Source of the DNA: Caenorhabditis elegans
Lineage: Eukaryota; Nematoda; Chromadorea; Rhabditida; Rhabditidae
NCBI RefSeq assembly: GCF_000002985.6
Contig: NC_003280.10
Coordinates: 12,210,501-12,274,500 of the forward strand
Direction: 5' to 3'
Length of the DNA: 64,000 nucleotides
Part shown: one piece after another, positions 46,128 through 57,431 of the stretch
Position numbering within the stretch: the stretch's first letter is position 1
Layout: every line of letters begins with the position of its first letter
The notes under the pieces: generated by a model
What the model was told of the DNA's origin: nothing
Databases searched by the model: none
The model's input: only the letters and a program-made list of their open reading frames with translations
Made by a program: the position numbers and the translations under genes

Positions 46128-47206
46128 TCTGGAGGAAAAATCGATAAAATTAGGGCGGTTTATGGAAAAATTTGAAAACTATAAAAATTAAAGAAAAAAC
46201 GGAAAAATTTGTTCCACAAAAATTGAAAAATAAATTTTTTAAAAATTCTCTGAAAATCTGGAAATTATTTTTTTTGCCTTAAAAAAATCAGGTAAGTAAT
46301 TTCAAACGGTGAGATTATTTCAACACACAGGCACACAAAGGGAAACATTTCTTACAAAAAAAAAATCGATAATTTTTATTTATGGGCAGTTGTTGTTGAT
46401 GTTTTTGAGCAAAAAATTGAAAAAAAAATCAATAAAAAACAAGAAACGGAAAAAAACCAGACAAATACTTTTTTGATGAAGAATAAGAAGAGAAAAATTG
46501 TCAAAAAATGACTGAAAATTTCGGGAAAATCGGTCTAAAAATACTGAAAAATCTATTTTTTCCAAAAAAAATTGGGGACCTATTGAATTATCGATTTTTT
46601 GAAAATATTTTGATTTTTGGAGAATATAGATTATTTTCCAAAAATTGTCATATTTTTCGAAAAAATAATTGACTTTTTCGGAAAATATCGATTTTTTGAA
46701 AATTATACGTTTTCAAAAAAAAAACCGCGAAAATTATTGAAAGTTATCGGTTTTTTGGAAAATGCAAAATTTAAGATATTCTCCAAAAATCGATAACTTT
46801 AAAATATTATCGATTTTTAGAAATCTATAAAACTAAAAATTTGGTAAGAAAATCGATAAATTCCTAAAAATCTATTTTTCCAAAAAAAAATTGAGAAATA
46901 TTGAATTAAATATTGATTTTTGGAAGATGAATATTTTCCAAAAATAATTTTTTTAAAAAAATAAATTGAGAAAAAAAATCAGTTTTTGATAAATTTTAAA
47001 AATTCCCAAAATCGTAATTTCCCAAAAAAAAGGTATTTAATCTAATCGTTTTTTTGGATAATTTTTGATTTTTGGAGAACAACAATTTTTTTGGAAAAAT
47101 ATCGAATATTTTCCTAAAAAAAATACTTTTTTCGAACGATTTTCTTGAAAAAGTTTCATCCAAATTCTGCACAATTCTCCACACACATTGGCCTAATACA
47201 ATTAAT
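46128..47206. other. Intergenic gap between TRIC and the TOE1-type gene
   Basis: A/T-run DNA with further scattered ATCGATTTTT copies and no coding potential. It must hold both the TRIC 3' UTR and the promoter of the TOE1-type gene. Confidence 0.5.
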
Positions 47207-49590
47207 TTATTGATCCTTCTTTTCCGGCGTAGAAATCGATGAACCATTTTCGTTCGAATGTGCTCCAGCGGCACGTCGATCACGTGAAGCGGCCAGGGCT
47301 CGTGACACTGCATCCCAGATTCCTCCCATGAAAATCGCGCAGAATAGGTTTTCGATTGGAGCAAACGGATCGGTGACGTGGAGAATGACTGCCGAGAGCT
47401 TGAAGTAGACAAAGAAACCGACGATTACCTGGAAATGCATTTTTTTTATTTATTTTTCAAATAAAAAATTCGGAAATTTTGAAAAAAAAGTGCATTTTAG
47501 CACTTTTTTTTAAATTAAAAAAAAATTGTTTTTAAAGGGTTTTCTGATTTTTTTCCAATTAAAAAAAAAATTTTGTAGCATTTTTTTTTTGAAATAACAC
47601 AATTTAGATTTTTAAAAATCGAAAAAAAAAACTTTTTAGAACTATTGGAAAGCTGTAAATATTTGAATTTTGCAAAAATATATTTTGGAATTTTTTTTCC
47701 AAAAACTGTTGCTTTTTTAGGATTTACACAAAAAATTTGTGAGTCTAATTTTTTTTGTTTTTATTTAAATTAGAATACATTTTTTAAAAATTTTCTCGAA
47801 ATTTTCCAGCAAAATTCAAAACAAATCTCATTTTTGGACTATTTTTATCAATTTTTTTCGGAATTTTTTTTTTTAATTTTGAGAAAATATTTTTAAAAAA
47901 TAATAAAATATTTTAAGATAAGAAATTCAAGATTTTTTCTCGAATTTTGACAAAAAATTATCAATTTCAACAGAACAAAGTAGGAAATTTTTTTTATTCA
48001 TTAAAATTTTTTTAGGATTTAAAAACAAAATACCAAAAAAAAACAATTTTTTAGCATTACAAACATTTTTAATAAATTTTCAAAAAAAGTATATTTTTTG
48101 TTAATTCGGAAAATTTTTCTCAATGTTTTTGGATGAATTGTAGAAAAAAATTAATACAATTTTTTTAGGGATTTGAAGACAAAATACCGAAAAAAGATAT
48201 GTTTGGCATTATAAGAATTTTGGAAACAAAATTCCAAAAAAAAAAAAATTTTTTTTTGGAAAATTTTGCAAAATTAAATTTTTTAAACTATTTTTCTTAA
48301 TTTTTTTGTTTCCAATTTTTCTCCAAAAACCCACCAAATAAACCAAATCATGTGGCGCCGTCAAATAAGTTCCACTCTTCTCCAATGCCAACACAGAAGC
48401 CGCAACAACACACGCCTTCGTTGCAAAAGACGGGCGGAGCAGTTCATTATGAGTCGGCAGCCAGACACCACGTACGAGTTGCTCCAGCGTTCTCACAATT
48501 CCTGAGCCGGCTCCTTTGGCGGTTCCGACGAGCACTTGCACAATATAAGAGTTCGGGTAGAGCTTCGCAGCATGCGATACACCGTGTGACACCTTATAGG
48601 CCCGCTTCACCTCCTTCATCACGGCGAGCACACACTTGACCGGCGTGATTTTCGCGATTTTATAGATTCCGTCGAATGGCGCGTAGAACACCAGATACCA
48701 GATGATTGTGGCGAGGATTATGTCGTCGTGTCGTTTGAACGGAGCGATGACGGGCTCGCCGAGCAAGAAGTTGGCTAGGAAAGCGTCGGCGAAGCACATG
48801 AGCATTGAGGAGAGCCAGCAGGAGAGTGGATGCTTGCGGGAAAAGATTGATGCAGCACTTCCCAAGTCGTCTCGGACTTCGATTATCATCTGGAATTCGG
48901 GGATTTTTGACGAAAAAAACTTGTGTATATGTTATGTATATGTATATATTATGTGCATATTACATATATAGCGAGGTATATATATACATATAATTCCAGC
49001 TTAAATCTACCGAAGTTTCCCTATTAGAATTGCACTGATTGATTGAAAAACTGTCTTGCATGAATAGGTAATGATATGTATATATTGTGTATATTGTATA
49101 TATTGTATATATTAAGAGACCATGAGATCATGAGAATGCCTACCGTTTTGGCGCGGGAATATCTCGTAGCGAAGGCATCTAAATCTCTCGTCGCCGCATG
49201 TTCTCTCTGCTGCCGCTACTTCCGCGCCACAAAGTAGGCATTCTAATGAACTCATGGTTTCGTAATATAACATGTTGCATTCAAGACTGTATTTCATTCA
49301 ATCAGTGCAGTTCTAATAGAGAAAAACGTACAATTCGCTAGATTGAAACTTGAATTATGTATATATATATATATAATATACATATAATTCAAGCTTAAAT
49401 CTACCGAAGTTTCTCTATTAGAATTGCACCGATTGATTGAAAAACAGTCTTTCATTAATAGGTAATGATATGTATATATTGTGTATGTATATGTGCATAT
49501 GTATTTATAACAAATTGCATTCAAGACTGTTTTCAATCAATCGGTGCAATTCTAATAGGGAAAACATACAATTCGGTAGATCGAAACTTG

Positions 49591-49626
<36 letters not shown>

Positions 49627-49869
49627 CATGCATATAATTCAAGCTCGCTTCTGCCGAAATTTCACTATTAGAATTGCATTGCTAGTAGTACTGATTTTTT
49701 CAAAAAAACGTCTTGCATGAATAGGTGTATTTTGTAATTTCAACTACCTATATTCGATGTGAGTTATATTCGTAGCATTGATTTTAATGACGAATGCATA
49801 TTTGGATATTTTGAACCATTATACTTGTTGCTTTAAATATGTGCATTATCTTTCAACATTTCCAAGAAG

Positions 49870-49924
<55 letters not shown>

Positions 49925-52900
49925 CTTACTATTAATTAATTCAATCATCATTAGTACTTCTAAAAGTTCGAATTTTGAAAATTCCAATTTTTTCATAGAA
50001 CTTTTATGAATCTGATTTGCAATATTTTCCTATTCTCTGCTCGGTAGTTCTCAGTGACTCAGTCGGTCATTGGAACTCCACGAGGTCTGAGTTAGTGTCA
50101 ATATAAATACTGCAAACATCAATTTTCAACAATTAGTATGACTCAAGATTTGTCCACTTGTTGTTACGAAATTCAATGTATATATACTGAATTATTTCAT
50201 ATGTATCACTGAGACAATGCTCCCGGAAGTATAACGAATATAGACGTAGCCTGTTGCTAGGTAATTCTATTTATATATCCGGTTATCACAAGTTATGTTT
50301 CTCACACGTGACGCCGTCTGCTGCTCAGTGAGCATGAAGTGCATATGAGAATGTTGAGCTTTTGGTTATAAAGCAGCATTTTTAGTGATATTTTATTGCA
50401 GAACGATCGATTTAAATCAACTTTGGCAATATTCATCCATTTCATGATTTCTTAGCTTATGGTTTTCTCTCCAGAGGTTACAGCTTCCGTGTAGGCGTGA
50501 AAAACTCTTGCCTGCCTGACTTTAAGGCGACCTCCGCCTGCCTCTCGCTTGAATCAGCTCCTTATGTTCAAACATACTTGAACTTTTTTTTTCATTTTTC
50601 AATTCGTGTTTTCAAATTGATGGCGCGAGGCTTGCAGGTTTCTGGCAGGCGGCGCCAGGCCTTGAAACCGCGCCTGCCTACCATGGAAGCCTACCAGAGA
50701 TCTTCTCGTTGCAAAATACTTCCACGTGACACCAATTGGCCCCCGCCTAGCCACGCCTATAAGGTGACATTTTCGTCTAAATGAAACCGAAATTGCAATG
50801 CCTTCCGTGCGGCGCGCAATGCCTCTTCAATGGCAGAGAGGGAGATAGAGACAAACAAATAGCGGCCAATTTTTGGGCATTTTTTCTTCTTTTCAATTTC
50901 CTTCTTCTTCTTCAACTTCTGTACTTTCACAGTGTGGGTTGTTCCGAATCCAATCATCATTATTACTTCACATCGTTTTAGTGTCCAAAAACCACTCAAC
51001 TTCACACAACGTTCTTCTTTTTTTCCAGGGGTTTTTTTTTGTTATATTCAGCAAAAACACTTGAGAGGGGGTAGATTGTAGTGTTTTTCGTCACTTTTTG
51101 AACTTTTCATGTAAAGCCTTTCTTATCGGAGAGAGGTTCTTTGCAGACGTGACTTTTGCCAAATGATGATTTTTGGCGGTAGTGTCATGTTGGTTTATTT
51201 ACTATGGACATTGCACGTTTTGTTGAAATTTCGTTTTTTTTTTTTGAAACATAATTCGTATTACTGTTAATTTATTAGACTCAAAATTGCCTGAGAACAC
51301 CGAATTTCAAATTTCAATTTGAAAATTCTTGAAAATCTCTCGCAAAAAAAAGTTATGGCGGCTCAAAAAAATGGCCCAAAATTAGTTAAAAATTGAAATT
51401 TGACTGAAAGTTGTCAGCGGCTGGGAACTAACTTTTTTGAAATCACCGTCAAATTTTGGGTATACAAGTTAATTATCTTGAGTTTACCAACTCGATTTAG
51501 GCATACGGTGTCAGAGTGTCCCATTTCGATTTGATCTTCGTAGATCTACAAAAAATGCGGGAATTTTTTTCCAAAAATATGTGCAAAGTTCTCAACTGAT
51601 TTCGTATGGTCAAGAAAGTGCTGACGTAACATATTTTTGGGAAAAAAAATTCCCGCATTTTTTGTAGATCAAATCGTAATATGACATCCCGGCATTACGT
51701 GGTTAGGTACATTTGGTAAAACTACCTTAAAGGTACCTACATAAATCGAGTTGAAATCGCCAGATAATTAACTTGAATACCGAAAATTAGACGGTGATTT
51801 CAAAAAAGTTAGTTTCCAGTCGCTGACAAATTTCAGTCAAATTTCAAATTTAATTAGGTCATTTTTGAGCCGCCATAACTTTTTTTGAGCAGTTTCCAAG
51901 AATTGTCATTATGAAATTCAGGGTGTTTTCAGACAATTTCAAGTCTAATAAATCAATAAATTGCTCATTGTTGTTGTTCTGTTTCGTAGGAAAATCGTGC
52001 TTCTTCCTGTGAAATTCTCGGCAAAATCGAATAAAATTCCTTTGTTCCAATTTTTTTTGTTTTCAAAACTTGTCAATTCCGAAACCCCAATTTTTCAATA
52101 AATGAATAAATCATCATGATCACCAATGTAAACCGGAATCCCCTTCCCAGTACCATCCATCAAACTTCCAATTCACTGAACACCGATACACCTTCTCTCT
52201 CTCATTACACTTTGCCTATTCACCCACAAGAACCTTGGCAATGTGCCAAGTCGGTTGGAGAGAGGTTACCCGCTATCACTCGACCAGATCGACCTTCAGG
52301 CGGTGGCGGTGGCGGGAAGGAGGAGGTCATATTTGTTAGGTTCGCCTAAACTGTCATATAGTTTCTCTCTCTCTCTCTCTTGACTCCTTTTTCGTTTTGT
52401 TTTGTCTCTTGTTGCTGCTGCAGCAGCTAACCGGCGCTTTTATGGGTGCACCTACAAATCAAACATGACTAATCGCTTTCGTTATTGTCTTCATTGTTAT
52501 GATTGGTTTGGAAATTACTTTTTTTCCCCCAAAATTTGCTTTTTTAACTTCTCTTCAATGCTCCTTTATGATAGGTTTGAAAATTCCTTCTCGATGATTG
52601 TTCACTTTTTCGGAAAAAGTTCTTCTTTACCAATTGGCAAGTTTTTTTCGGCAAAAAAAAGTGGTGGCCGAGTTTTCACTCTTCCATCTCCATGGTACCA
52701 GAGAGTCCTATTTTGGTTTGATCTACGTCGATCTACAAAAAAATGCGGAAACTGATTTCGCATGGTTAAAGGTGGACTAACGGTTCGGACGATTTTGAAC
52801 GTATACACAAAATGAGCACAAATGAACGAATTTCGTAATGAAACTGCTCAAAAATTTTCAAAAATGTTTTATGGTGGTTCAAAATTTTGAAAAAATTACA

Positions 52901-55721
52901 CTGATTTTAGCTAAAATCTCGAATTTTGCCTATTTTTTGGTGTCACATCGGTCCGAAGTTGACTTTTTCGGAATTATCATCCTTTATTGCATATTTCGGT
53001 AGTTTATCTCATTTAATCTCGTCGATTAAGGTACATTTAAAGCCGATAGGTAACCAATTTTGATGATTTTTGGTTACCTATCGGCTTTAAATGTATTTTA
53101 ATCAACGAAATTAAATAAGATAAACTACTAAAATATGCAATAAAGGATGATAATTCCGAAAAAGTCAACTTCGGACCGATGTGACACCAAAAAATAGGCA
53201 AAATTCGAGATTTTAGCTAAAATCAGTGGAATTTTTCGAAATTTTGAACCGCCATAAAAAAAATATTTTGAACAATTTTTGAGCAGTTTCATTACGAAAT
53301 TATTTCATTTGAGCTCATTTTGGGTCTATACGTTCAAAATCGTCCGAACCGTTAGTCCTCCTTTAAGAACGTGCTGACGTCACATTTTATTAGGGCAAAA
53401 AAATCCCGCATTTTTTTTGTAGATCAAACCGTAGCATTGCACCACATTTTCGTGCTCAATTAGAAATTTTCACTTCTCTGGGACAACCGTATTTTGATTT
53501 GGAAATTGAAACATTTCCAAATTGAGATAATTGATTTTCTCTCGAAATTGAGTGTTTTATTGATCCTTCCTTCCTTCCTATACAGAAAAATGCTTCAAAT
53601 TCCTCTCTCTATCTGTCATCATTATCATCTCTCATTCCGCTGTCAATAATCACATTCACATCGTCCAGATCAATTTTGATTCTAATTCAAGGTGACGATG
53701 CCATCGACCAACTTGACGAAACGCGACTGGGAGAAGGATCACGTGTACTTGGTGCAGTTTCCGAGAGCCGGATGCATTCCATCGCCGTCTCCGTACGCGT
53801 TCAAGGTGGAGACGTTCTTGCGTGTCGCCGATATTCCGTACACGGTAAGTGAGGGCAAAACAAGAAAAGTCGAAAATTCACGGTTTGATCTACAAAAATG
53901 CGGGGATTTTTCGCCCTAATAAAATGTGACGTCAGCAAGTTCCTAACCATGCGAAATCAGTTAAGAACTCTGCGTTTCATTTTCCCGCATTTTTTGAAGA
54001 TCTACGTAGATCAAGCCGAAATGAGACACTCTGATATTACGTGGAAAAATCGACAATTTAACGTGACAGAGTGTCCCATTTTGGTTTGATCTACGTAGAT
54101 CACGAGAATTGCGGGAGAAGAGACGCAGCAGACTTCTCAACTGATTTCGCATGGTTAAAAACGTGCTGACGTCACATTTTGGGGGGGGGGGGGGGGGAAT
54201 TCCCGCATTTTTTGTAGATCAAGTGTCAATTCGGTCTTTAGAAACCCATTTAAGATCCAACTTAGAATTGAATAAATTTCAAAAATTCGGCTTTTGCATC
54301 AGCTATTGCTTTTTTGCTGAGCTCTCCTAGCCTTCCTGACGGCGTTAAACCCATCAACTTTCAGAACATCAACAACGAGTTCAAAAAGATGTCGGCTCGC
54401 GGTCAAATCCCATTCATCGAGCTGAACGGTCGCCAGCACGCTGACAGCACCATCATCATCGACAATCTGACCGAGCACTTCCACAAGTCGGATCTCGAGG
54501 ATCTCTCCGCTTCCGACAAGGCCATCGCGCGAGCATTCTTCGCACTTCTCGAGCATCATCTGTGCTGGGTGAGCTTGTACTCTCGCGGTCAGGACTTTGG
54601 ATGGCTAGCCACTGACACCGGATTCGGACGTTTGTTGACCGGAATCAAGGGGTTCGCATTCAAGAACTTTATCGTCAAAAGCTTCACGAAAAAGGTTCGC
54701 GGACGTGCTGCCGCTCAAGGAATGGGAACTTTCTCCAGGGAGGAGGTGTTGGATCAGGCGAAGAAGGACTTGGACGCCATTTCGACACAGTTGGGCGATA
54801 AGCCGTATCTCTTCGGAAGCAGCATCAAGACGGTGAGTGATTAGGCTTGGCAGGTTCTGGCTGTCCCATTACGGTTTGATCTACGGAAAATGCGGGGGAA
54901 TATTTCGCCAAAGAAAAATGTGACGTCAGCACGTTCTTAACCATGCGAAATCAGTGGAGAACTCTGCGTCTCTTCTCCTGCATTTTTTGTAGATCTATGT
55001 AGATCAAGCCGAAATGAGACACTTTGACACCACCTGAGTAGAACGGAGTACTTCATTTCAAGGATGGACGTTAAAAATGGATCCCGTGTCCTAGAGATGA
55101 TCGGAAAACTTTTCCGATTTCTGGTGTAAACTCGAGCATCCAGGTGGTTTGATCTACGTAGATCTACAAAAAAACTGCGGGAGAAGAGACGCTTTCGTAT
55201 CGTTAAGAACGTGCCGACACCACATAGTTTTGGGCAAAAAATTCCCGCACTTTTTGTAGATCAAACCGTAATGGGACAGATTACTAAGCTTCAAATTCCA
55301 GATCGATGTGACCGCATTTGCTCATCTCGCCGAGCTCATCTACACACCACAATTCAGCCCGGAAATCCGTGCCTACATCGACGAGAAGGTTCCGAATGTG
55401 ATGGAATATGTGATCCGTATCAAGGAGAAGTATTGGCCAGATTGGGAGGAGACCACGAATACGATGAATATGGCAACGGTGTGGAAGAAGGCATAATCAC
55501 TTTTTTTTTTGATTTTATTAATCCCAATTACCAAAAAAAAAAACCAAAGTTCACCAAAGAATCTATCATTCCGAATTATTTGAATAAAGTTTGAAAATTA
55601 TGAAACTAACCAACAGATAATGCGCGACATCAAAGTAGGGATACATCTTGAGCCGGTGCAATTGAGCACCGGCGTCGAGAAGAATCTCCTGATCGAGCTG
55701 AAAACTCTCCGGCACCACCAT
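47207..55721 (-). CDS. tric-1B: TRIC-B trimeric intracellular cation channel (TMEM38 family)
   Basis: Exons 55721-55611, 48889-48335 and 47428-47207 join in phase 0 to 295 residues. The first exon holds the family N-terminus with MYPYFDVAHY (residues 26-35). The second holds most of the seven-helix channel, including KEVKR (129-133), the basic motif that in TRIC structures contacts PIP2, and the glycine-rich GTAKGAGSG segment. The third carries the last helices (DPFAPIENLF) and a polar tail ending EKKDQ. TRIC channels carry monovalent counter-ion current in ER/SR membranes and support Ca2+ release. The ATG lies 20 bp after a TTTTCAG acceptor (55741/55742), a likely trans-splice site. Intron 1 is 6.7 kb and contains a complete gene on the other strand. 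C. elegans has two close tric-1B paralogues, and I cannot say which number this is. Confidence 0.93.
47429..48334. other. TRIC intron 2, AT-rich
   Basis: Plain A/T-run sequence between exons 2 and 3, with no exon-like stretch or recognisable element. Confidence 0.6.
48925..49725. repeat. Alternating inverted-repeat cluster in TRIC intron 1
   Basis: Five arms of about 80-90 bp alternate in orientation. Plus-type arms (CTATTAGAATTGCACTGATT) lie near 49000, 49400 and 49650. Minus-type arms (AATCAGTGCAGTTCTAATAG) lie near 49300 and 49530. TA-rich microsatellites separate them. Confidence 0.85.
49120..49257. repeat. 138-bp GC-containing hairpin inside the cluster
   Basis: CCATGAG, AGAATGCCTAC and TTGGCGCGG on the left pair with CCGCGCCAC, GTAGGCATTCT and CTCATGG on the right. 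The loop region (about 49165-49220) has mixed sequence. It is distinct in sequence from the flanking arms. Confidence 0.75.
49869..49922. repeat. (TA)n microsatellite
   Basis: About 25 uninterrupted TA units in TRIC intron 1. Confidence 0.95.
50477..50705. repeat. GC-rich interspersed repeat, copy 2
   Basis: Ends CTTCCGTGTAGGCG and GCGCCTGCCTACCATGGAAG match the inverse of 32140-32340. The middle here has an AT-rich insertion (about 50560-50620). Confidence 0.8.
51270..51963. repeat. Palindromic element interrupted by a hairpin element
   Basis: The arms TTTATTAGACTCAAAATTGC and CAATTTCAAGTCTAATAAA pair, as do the internal TCACCGTCAAATTTTGGGTA region and its inverse. The unit is of the 7.5-kb type. 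Hairpin copy 5 sits within the right side of the left arm near the centre. Confidence 0.8.
51503..51703. repeat. Hairpin element copy 5 (nested)
   Basis: A full-length forward copy with an ACGGTGTCAGAGTGTCCCAT left end and GGCATTACGTGG right end, inside the palindromic element 51270-51963. TTAGGCATA before and TTAGGTACA after it may be a worn target duplication. Confidence 0.85.
52692..53446. repeat. Hairpin element copy 6, split by a palindromic element
   Basis: The left part ends CGCATGGTTAA at 52769, and the right part resumes TTAAGAACGTGCTGACGTC at 53363. Other copies read GCATGGTTAAGAACGTGC without interruption. Confidence 0.88.
52770..53362. repeat. Palindromic TTAA-flanked element nested in hairpin copy 6
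   Basis: Ends AGGTGGACTAACGGTTCGGA and TCCGAACCGTTAGTCCTCCT are inverse copies. The arms meet near 53065 (CCGATAGGTAACCA and TGGTTACCTATCGG). TTAA sits at both junctions (52766-52769 and 53363-53366), while the empty site has one. Confidence 0.9.
53698..55496 (+). CDS. GST-fold protein of the failed-axon-connections/CDR family, nested in TRIC intron 1
   Basis: Exons 53698-53844, 54365-54832 and 55302-55496 join in phase 0 to 269 residues. The N-terminal half is a thioredoxin-like GST domain (YLVQFPRAG, SPYAFKVETFLRVADIPY, QIPFIELNG). The C-terminal half is the helical GST domain (KPYLFGSSIK then DVTAFAHLAEL). This order matches the C. elegans CDR (cadmium-responsive) and FAXC/metaxin-like group, which includes proteins tied to cadmium response and axon development. 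No signal peptide or membrane anchor is seen at the N-terminus. A TCGTCCAG acceptor 30 bp before the ATG may take a spliced leader. Both introns carry two hairpin elements each. The whole gene lies inside the large TRIC intron on the opposite strand. I cannot assign a specific gene name. Confidence 0.9.
53878..54043. repeat. Hairpin element copy 7 (reverse)
   Basis: It lies in intron 1 of the nested gene, from ACGGTTTGATCTAC to CTGATATTACGTGG. The outer left end is missing. Confidence 0.88.
54060..54226. repeat. Hairpin element copy 8 (forward) with a G17 tract
   Basis: It lies only 16 bp after copy 7 in the opposite orientation. It carries 17 consecutive G (54181-54197) where other copies have TTTTTGGGC-type sequence. 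Confidence 0.88.
54848..55035. repeat. Hairpin element copy 9 (reverse)
   Basis: It starts within 16 bp of the exon 2 donor of the nested gene, running from GGCTGTCCCATTACGG to ACTTTGACACCACCTG. Confidence 0.88.
55143..55279. repeat. Hairpin element copy 10 (forward, truncated left end)
   Basis: It runs from GGTTTGATCTACGTAGATC to AAACCGTAATGGGACAG, ending 22 bp before the last exon of the nested gene. Confidence 0.88.
55583..55588 (+). terminator. Poly(A) signal of the nested gene
   Basis: AATAAA, 87 bp after the stop codon and only 23 bp from the minus-strand donor of TRIC exon 1 (55610/55611). Confidence 0.75.
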
Positions 55722-55982
55722 CGTTTGAGCAGGTCGTCGGCCTGAAAATGTGATGTAGAATTTGGGTGGATATCCGAAATTTGTCAATTGGAAGGAAAAA
55801 TTGTTTTTTTTTTTCGTAAAAAATCGGAAAAAACGTTGATCTGGAAAATTCAAAATTTATTTTTTTTTTTGGCAAAATTAAAAATCATTTTATGAAAATG
55901 TAAAAGATTCTATTAATTTTTTTCAGAAAATTCGATTTTTTACAAATTTTTTTTTGAAATAAATGACAGAAAAGTCTCAATA

Positions 55983-56168
55983 CACGTGGTGTCAGAGTGT
56001 CTCATTTCGGCTTGATCTCCGTTGATCTACAAAAAATGCGGGAGAAGAGACGCAGAGTTTTCAACTGATTTCGCATGGTTAAGAACGTGCTGACGTCACA
56101 TTTTTTTGGGACAAAATTCCTGCATTTTTTGTAGATCAAACCGTAATAGGACAGCCTGGCACCACGTG
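55983..56168. repeat. Hairpin element copy 11 (forward, full length)
   Basis: The cleanest copy, from CACGTGGTGTCAGAGTGTCT to GCCTGGCACCACGTG. TCAATA before and TCAATT after it may be a target duplication. Confidence 0.92.
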
Positions 56169-57431
56169 TCAATTTTTCTAAAAATTCTTTTTTTTATTAA
56201 TTTTGCAACAAAAAAATCAAATTCATTGTGATTTTTTGGTTTTCCATTTGTAATTTGAATAAATAATTTAAATTACAGAAGGGAAACCGATAAAATTTGG
56301 CGGAAAAGTGGCAAAAACCCTTCTAACGTTTTTTGGCAAATTAAAAAAAAATTTTTACATTTTTTTTCCAAAAATTCAAAATTAAAAAAAAACCATTTTG
56401 TTTGCCCCCAGGCTTCAAAAAATAGTGCTATAATTAGAGTGTTACAGAAATCACATGTACATAGAAACGTTTATTTTCTGGTGATGATAAGATTTCTAGC
56501 TGATAAGAATTAATAAGAGATATCAGGAAGGTGCATTTACGTCAATGGCGGCGTTTGTTGGGGTAAATGCTGATTTTTTTTGAAAAAATAATTCTAAACT
56601 TTTGAATGATCAAGTCAGTTTGCTTCTGAAATTGTTCGAGAATTGGAATTCCCGGAGAAATCGAAACTCTGCTTCAAATGAATGAGAAAACAATCAATTA
56701 TATCATATCCTATTGAATTTAAAATTCCAGGACGTTTGCTATTCCCTTTATAAGTTGAAAGCTCAAAAACTAAGAAACGAGCCAAGCTGGGAGAATCTCT
56801 GCTCTATTGGAAAAACGGAGAAAAAGTAGCCATTGCAGAAGAAGATTATCGTCGGATATCTTGCCGCGCACACACACTCTCTTTTGAATATACATAAGAG
56901 ATGTGCAAGAGTGACGAAATTTCATTTTTTTTTCTGTCTCTCTCTCTACTTCGTATGGAAGAAATAAAGAGGGTTGTCTGAGTAATGTATTCCAGAGAAT
57001 ATGCTTGACTTAGACCTAAGAATATTTTTTGCCATTACTGTGCTAAAATAAGTTCATATTTTATTTAATAATTCGGAAATTAATGGAGCGACAGGAAAAT
57101 TGTCTCGAACCCAACTTCAGAAGCTCGTGTAATGTTGAGCAATAGTACCTATACTAAAATTTGCCATAGCTTAAGTATTTTCTAAATTTCTGTATAAAAC
57201 CCTAAGTAGGCAGCTCGAAAAACATCTAATGACAAAATATTTTATTCAAAATAATTACTAACTAGCAAAGTATTCATTGTGGATTTTAGTTCGTTAGGCT
57301 AGCTAGATGGTTGAATTTCTTATTAGTTGCCTTGTTAATAACGCTTAATAAGTATTCATTAAATTGCTTATTATGCTAGATTAACACAAATCATAAATAA
57401 CCTGTACGCATATACATATATATATATATAT

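Noticed and set aside
49437..49671. Ile/Tyr-rich frames over TATATA sequence
   Set aside because: They are translations of a TA microsatellite inside the inverted-repeat cluster.
55566..55875. Reading 55611-55741 as the last exon of the 59.5-63.1 kb gene
   Set aside because: The peptide MYPYFDVAHYLL is the TRIC N-terminus and continues into the 48889 exon. The other gene already ends with a stop at 59500.
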